From: Rhizobiaceae bacterium UBA1291
GTDB taxonomy: Bacteria; Pseudomonadota; Alphaproteobacteria; Rhizobiales; Rhizobiaceae
Length of the DNA: 9,686 nt
Assembly: GCA_002307905.1 (NCBI GenBank)
Contig: DBUL01000191.1
Span: 1 to 9,686, forward strand
Direction of reading: 5' to 3'
A program made the translations under genes and the position numbers. The number at the start of each line of letters is the position of its first letter. Position 1 is the first letter of the stretch. Shown one piece after another: positions 5,898-9,686 of this stretch. The notes under the pieces were generated by a model that worked only from the letters and a program-made list of their open reading frames with translations, had not been told where the DNA came from and did not search any database.

Positions 5898-6544
5898 TGC
5901 CTTGCCGCCCAGGTCACGAAGCTGGACGGACCGTCATATGGCTGGTGCTTCAGTGGATCGATGACGAAGCCATGCCGGCCGATCGAGTAGTCTGAGCGTG
6001 GAACCAGGAACCGTCGTTCGCCGACCTCGCCACGGATCCCGCCCAGCGTCGCGATGCACTCGACAAAGCCAGGCTGGTGATCGGAATTGAGGGCTGCGAT
6101 GACCACCCAGTCGTTGCGGTGGACACTCTCGAATTCCTGCCGGTCCCGCATGTGAGACTGACCGCCGTTCAATATTGCGCCCGTGACGCGCTCGTAGGCA
6201 TCAGGGAAATAGTCGCGAAGCGTCCGATCGGCCAACCGACGTTCATGGGTCGTGAATAAATGCGGGAAAGCATGGGCAACCTTCGCCCATTCACAATCCT
6301 CCTCGTAGAATCCGTCGTCATTACGATAGTGGGGATGGACGACGGCGTTTGCAATTTCATCCAGATGGAAGCCGCCGTGGCCGGCCGTCGAATGCAGAAT
6401 TATACCGTCGGCGAATTGCCGCGAGATCTGCGCCATGCCCCAAGGCGTCGACGCTCCGGCCCGTATCGTCGGCCGGTTCAATGTCCGTAGTTCAGACTCA
6501 TGCGCCGCTTTATGTTCGGCCATGTCATCATGGATCTCTGCCAT
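5894..6544 (-). CDS. DUF7007-like domain protein
   Basis: A 216-residue soluble protein. Residues about 32-100 carry the pattern I associate with DUF7007: TPWG at 33-36, then a GIILHSTAGHGGFHL strand, and YEEDCEWAKVAHAFP at 80-94. The C-terminal part (about 145-215) has DWVVIAALNSDHQPGFVEC, an ERRFLVP motif and FVIDPLKHQPYDGPSSF, which look like a second conserved beta-rich region. The function of this family is unknown; several conserved His, Asp, Glu and Cys residues could bind metal, but nothing shows catalysis. The ATG at 6544 is well supported by AAGGAG on the minus strand (6551-6556), six bases upstream. It follows the ParB-family gene by 81 bases, separated by a hairpin, so it is either read through or has its own weak promoter. 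Domain name given from memory. Confidence 0.8.
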   Translation of the reverse strand: MAEIHDDMAEHKAAHESELRTLNRPTIRAGASTPWGMAQISRQFADGIILHSTAGHGGFHLDEIANAVVHPHYRNDDGFYEEDCEWAKVAHAFPHLFTTHERRLADRTLRDYFPDAYERVTGAILNGGQSHMRDRQEFESVHRNDWVVIAALNSDHQPGFVECIATLGGIRGEVGERRFLVPRSDYSIGRHGFVIDPLKHQPYDGPSSFVTWAARQ

Positions 6545-6572
6545 GACAAACTCCTTCTGATTGCTCGAAACG

Positions 6573-6602
6573 AAAACGCCGCCGGCGTCAGCCAGCGGCG
6601 TT
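6573..6602 (-). terminator. Intrinsic terminator after the ParB-family gene
   Basis: AACGCCGC (6575-6582) pairs with GCGGCGTT (6595-6602) around a twelve-base loop. Read on the minus strand the stem is followed by a short T-run (GCGTTTTCGTTTCG), giving the look of an intrinsic terminator 23 bases after the ParB-family stop. Some readthrough into the DUF7007-like gene is likely, as no other promoter is evident for it. Confidence 0.6.
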
Positions 6603-6625
6603 GGTTCAGATTCTTTTGCCTGGTG

Positions 6626-8341
6626 TTATTCGGCGGCCTCGCGGAAACCCCCGTCGGCCTCTTCCTCAGCGGCGGAATGGTCCACGAGGTCACCACCGGA
6701 AAGCTGATTTTCAAGTCTATTGGGATCGTCGTGGGCATCCTCCAATCCGCTGTCGACGCTTGTGTAGCGTCCAACCCACGACCGCACGTCATCAGTGGAT
6801 GGCGCCAGCAGCGCTGCCGGATGCACAAGCTTGCCCTCGGCAAAATGCTCAACCAGAGCCGCACGGGTATCCTTCACCTTGATCCGGCCGGGGACGCCTG
6901 CCGCCTCCGCGACAGCCTCCAGCGCATTGCGTGACAGGCATGAGAGGAAGTCTTCGGTCGCCATATTAGGCAGGAACTCATCAGCGCCGATGGCCTCACC
7001 TGCAATACGGGCGATCAGTCCGCTATCGGAGCGATTGCGCCGCAGAGACAGGACTTCGATCAGCACGGAACGTGCAGCCTGCACCAGCGTCTCGCGATCA
7101 AAGGCGAGCTTGCCGTCTTCGCCAATCAGCCGTGCGGCGTGCGGGCCGCATTTCGCATGACCATAGGGATTGTCCGATGCTCCGCTGGCAACCGTGACAT
7201 TCATGCCGGTGAAGGCCAGAATGAGCAGAGCCATCAGCGTATCGTCCTCGATCGGCGCGCGAGCGAGCGCCTCGTGCAGAGCATCGGTGCGAAGATCACC
7301 GATCATGTCGAGACCCTTCTGGGTCACATCGGGACGCGATTTCGGCGCCTCGACTTCCTCGACAACGGTTTCGACACCATCGGCATCCTGAACCACTTTC
7401 GGCCTCTTCACTTCAAGCATGCGATAGGCAACCGACTGAACCGAGCCATCGCGCGCGTTGATATACCAGCCGGTCAGGTCGCCCTTGCCGGGCTTGCCGT
7501 AGACCTGTTGCGCCTTCGCCGGCAGCTTGGCCTGGCCGTATTCGTTGGCCTCGATGACCGAACCGCGCTTGGGCAGGTTGTTGGCCAGCCACTCCTGCTG
7601 CGCTCCGAGAAACGCTTCGACATCGGCCGTATAGCGGCTTTCCTCGTCGGCGGGTGCAAACAGGTCCTCGACCCAGGTGATGCCATAAGCCTGTGCCAGC
7701 TCGTCACCGAAGCTCGCATGTTTGGCGAGCATCCGGGTTGTCGTGAGGGCGCGGGCAACCTCCCACCAGGACACCTGCGGCTCCTGCTTCTTCGGCTTAT
7801 ACTTCTTCCAGACCTCGGCCTGCTCATCCTGACCGGCAGCCGCGATCGTGCGCAGCTGCTGTTCGTTCGGCATATCGCCGCGCGCCATCTGGTCGAGCAT
7901 AGCGGGCAGGATGTTGGCGAGCAGCCGCAGCTTTCTGATCTGCCGGTTCGGAAGTGCCAGCGCCATGGCGATCGACTCCTCGGTCCATCCAAGAGCCACC
8001 AGCCGCTCGATGGCGCGCCACTGGTCGACAGGGTTCAACGGTTCGCGGGCGATATTCTCCGCAAATGACTGCATGGCGCCGAGATCGTCGGAGGGATCCG
8101 CCAGCAGAAGCGGGATTTCCAAGAGATCCGCGGCAATCGCCTGGGCGGCGCGGCGGTGACCGAAGACGATGATGTAGCTGTTGCCACCTTCCGGATCGAG
8201 TTTGACGATCGGCGGCTGGACGACACCGATGGCCCGGATAGATGCGCAAAGCAGCGCGTCGGATTGGGGTGAGGATTTCGATTGGCGGGACCGGTCGGGA
8301 TTGTCTTTCAGGCTGCGCGGATCGGCTGTAATCAACTGCAT
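6626..8341 (-). CDS. ParB/Spo0J-family DNA-binding protein, long form
   Basis: A 571-residue ParB-like protein, much longer than chromosomal ParB (about 300). Residues about 2-100 form the ParB N-terminal (sulfiredoxin-like) domain with the nucleotide-binding GHRRA box at 61-65 and the ENIAR box at 95-99, the places where CTP is bound in ParB clamps. A helix-turn-helix follows at about 118-141 (WTEESIAMALALPNRQIRKL). The remaining 400 residues are a specialised region seen in plasmid and element ParB-like proteins and have no domain I can name; the extreme C-terminus is acidic. The ATG at 8341 is chosen because the ParB domain starts there and GAAAGG lies upstream; the frame stays open another 109 codons, but that extension is low-complexity. 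No ParA partner lies in the window, so a partition role is uncertain; transcriptional control of the element or DNA loading are alternatives. Confidence 0.92.
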   Translation of the reverse strand: MQLITADPRSLKDNPDRSRQSKSSPQSDALLCASIRAIGVVQPPIVKLDPEGGNSYIIVFGHRRAAQAIAADLLEIPLLLADPSDDLGAMQSFAENIAREPLNPVDQWRAIERLVALGWTEESIAMALALPNRQIRKLRLLANILPAMLDQMARGDMPNEQQLRTIAAAGQDEQAEVWKKYKPKKQEPQVSWWEVARALTTTRMLAKHASFGDELAQAYGITWVEDLFAPADEESRYTADVEAFLGAQQEWLANNLPKRGSVIEANEYGQAKLPAKAQQVYGKPGKGDLTGWYINARDGSVQSVAYRMLEVKRPKVVQDADGVETVVEEVEAPKSRPDVTQKGLDMIGDLRTDALHEALARAPIEDDTLMALLILAFTGMNVTVASGASDNPYGHAKCGPHAARLIGEDGKLAFDRETLVQAARSVLIEVLSLRRNRSDSGLIARIAGEAIGADEFLPNMATEDFLSCLSRNALEAVAEAAGVPGRIKVKDTRAALVEHFAEGKLVHPAALLAPSTDDVRSWVGRYTSVDSGLEDAHDDPNRLENQLSGGDLVDHSAAEEEADGGFREAAE

Positions 8342-8661
8342 GGTAATGACCTTTCGGTTTCGGGCGGACGGACTGTCCTTGCCTCCTCGTCTTCTTTTCG
8401 AAGACATCTCCCGAACCGCAGGACGGGCCAGGGGCTGCAATTGCGCCGGAGCAGACCTGGCTTGCGGGAGAGCGAGGCACACCTGCCTTGCGAGGCAAGC
8501 TGGCCCGGTCTCGGCGACCGGCGCGATTGAGGGAACCGCCAGCCGCTGGACCGTCCTTGCGAACCGGTTTCCGCCTCCTCTTCCTCCCCAATCTTTTCCT
8601 TCCCTTCTCCATTCCCCGATGATGTCACACGATTTTGAGCAATTGCTGCTGTACTCAGGCC
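8342..8661. other. Divergent intergenic region between the ParB-family and ligase genes
   Basis: A 320-base gap holding the leader of the ParB-family gene and the presumed promoter of the ligase. It contains AGGACGGGCCAGGGG at 8420-8434 and the near-perfect inverted repeat TGCCTTGCGAGGCA at 8484-8497, both resembling elements before the DUF736 and 194-residue genes. A pyrimidine-rich run (CCTCCTCTTCCTCCCC and on) lies at about 8574-8610, which is purine-rich on the minus strand. AT-rich DNA at 8620-8655 could hold the ligase promoter, but no clear -35/-10 pair is seen. Confidence 0.4.
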
Positions 8662-9686
8662 ATGACAAAGCCGCCGCGCCAAAAATCCCAGCCGCTTTTG
8701 CGGGAGACGGATCTGCCGATCCGCTCGCGACCGCTTAAAACCCGCGATCCGGCGCAACCGCAGCTCCCCTTCGACCCGATGCCGGATCGCATCGAGCCGT
8801 GCCTGGCGCTCTTGAAAGCAAAGCCGCCGTCCGGGCAGGATTGGATCTACGAGATCAAGTGGGACGGATATCGTATTGCGGTTCACGTCGAGCCAACCGC
8901 GGTGCGGATCATCACACGTGGCGGTCATGACTGGACCGACAGGTTTCCGGCAATCGCCGCCGCTGCGCGCAAGCTTGGCGTCGGGACCGCCATTCTCGAC
9001 GGGGAGGCCGTCGTGCTCGATGCGGAGGGCCGCTCGGACTTCGGGGCGCTGCAGCGGTCACTTGGTGGGCGCGGGGGCAGACAAGCGTCAGACGATGCCA
9101 TCCTCTACGCATTCGACCTGTTGTATTTCGATGGCCACGACCTGACGAAGATGGAGTTGTCCGGACGCCGTCACCTGCTGGAAGACCTGATCGGCGAAAG
9201 CGAGGGAGTAATCCGCGTCTCGCAGGAGGTCGAAGCGGATGGAGCGACACTTCTGGAGGCCGCGCGCGAGCACGGCCTGGAAGGCATCATCGCCAAGCAC
9301 CGCGACAGTGCCTATCGTTCGGGCCGGCTCGACGACTGGCTGAAGATCAAATGCATCCAAAGCGAAAGCTTTGTAATCGTCGGATACGAGCCGTCCACTG
9401 CGGCGCGCGGCGGGATTGGTAGCCTGTTGCTGGCGGCCTACCAGGGTGACGGGTTCGTCTATGTCGGTTCGGTCGGGACTGGCTTCAAAGAGAGAGATGC
9501 ACTCGAACTGCGCCGGATGCTGGACACGCTGAAGACCAAGCGTGCGCCGGTTGCGGTCGATAAAAAGGGGGTCGTCTTCGTTCAACCGACACTGATTGCC
9601 GAGATCGAATATCGAGCCTGGACCGACGATGGCAAATTGCGGCATGCCTCGTATAAGGGCCTGCGGGAGCTGCAGGACAACGCGGC
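8662..9686 (+). CDS. ligD: LigD-type ATP-dependent DNA ligase, N-terminal ligase part (3' end outside window)
   Basis: The first 341 residues of an ATP-dependent DNA ligase of bacterial non-homologous end joining. The nucleotidyltransferase motifs are complete: motif I EIKWDGYR with the AMP-accepting K66, DGEAV at 113-117, motif III FDLLYFDG at 151-158, motif IV EGIIAK at 207-212, and motif V WLKIK at 226-230. The OB-fold follows from about 235, ending in EIEYRAWTDDGKLRHASYKGLRE, the LigD signature. The ligase domain starts near residue 40, so no phosphoesterase domain precedes it; a polymerase (primase-like) domain may follow beyond the window. ATG at 8662 is chosen; the ribosome binding site is weak, and TTG at 8635 is possible. 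An in-frame stop at 8620 limits the start. No Ku gene is visible. Divergent from the ParB-family gene. Confidence 0.94.
   Translation, partial: MTKPPRQKSQPLLRETDLPIRSRPLKTRDPAQPQLPFDPMPDRIEPCLALLKAKPPSGQDWIYEIKWDGYRIAVHVEPTAVRIITRGGHDWTDRFPAIAAAARKLGVGTAILDGEAVVLDAEGRSDFGALQRSLGGRGGRQASDDAILYAFDLLYFDGHDLTKMELSGRRHLLEDLIGESEGVIRVSQEVEADGATLLEAAREHGLEGIIAKHRDSAYRSGRLDDWLKIKCIQSESFVIVGYEPSTAARGGIGSLLLAAYQGDGFVYVGSVGTGFKERDALELRRMLDTLKTKRAPVAVDKKGVVFVQPTLIAEIEYRAWTDDGKLRHASYKGLRELQDNA

Noticed and set aside
7139..8068. Open frame of 309 codons on the + strand
   Set aside because: Wholly antisense to the clear ParB-family gene.
8342..8668. 109-codon N-terminal extension of the ParB-family protein
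   Set aside because: The ParB domain starts at the ATG at 8341 with a ribosome site; the extension is low-complexity and would overlap the start of the ligase gene.

Overview
The window looks like part of a conjugative mobile element (an integrative and conjugative element or a plasmid) from an alphaproteobacterium, most likely a member of the Rhizobiales. The basis is the gene set, recognised by sequence pattern and not by a database search: a VirD4/TraG coupling protein, a small secreted nuclease, a WGR protein, an HU-like protein, a DUF736 protein, a DUF7007-like protein, a long ParB-family protein and a LigD-type ATP-dependent DNA ligase. The DNA is GC-rich with GC-biased third codon positions, except around positions 2580-4560, where base use looks more mixed.

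Layout. Positions 1-1951 read on the + strand: the C-terminal part of the coupling protein (cut by the window edge), then a TTG-started staphylococcal-nuclease-like protein with a signal peptide, a WGR protein of 88 residues and an HU-family protein. These face a minus-strand DUF736 gene (1997-2305), and a GC-rich hairpin sits between them. Positions 2306-2971 have no convincing gene but hold a long leader for the DUF736 gene with a sigma-54-like site. A + strand gene (2972-4477) encodes a 501-residue protein whose N-terminal part looks like a PD-(D/E)XK (Mrr-like) nuclease. It appears to be inserted cargo and is the best candidate for an undescribed defence-type function.

Positions 4593-8341 read on the minus strand. 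In transcription order they are a 571-residue ParB-family protein, a terminator hairpin, a DUF7007-like protein, a possible small gene overlapping its end by four bases, a 449-base leader, a conserved 194-residue protein of unknown function, and a UUCG-tetraloop hairpin. A 320-base gap separates the ParB gene from a divergent LigD-type ligase (8662 to the window end), which runs off the edge.

How the parts fit. The coupling protein delivers the relaxase-bound strand to a type IV secretion channel. The nuclease, WGR, HU, ParB and ligase proteins all plausibly act on DNA during or after transfer. The three long minus-strand leaders (before the DUF736, 194-residue and ParB genes) share short motifs in the same order, which hints at common control of these element genes. 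No relaxase, integrase, attachment site, origin of transfer, tRNA, rRNA, CRISPR array or insertion sequence was found.
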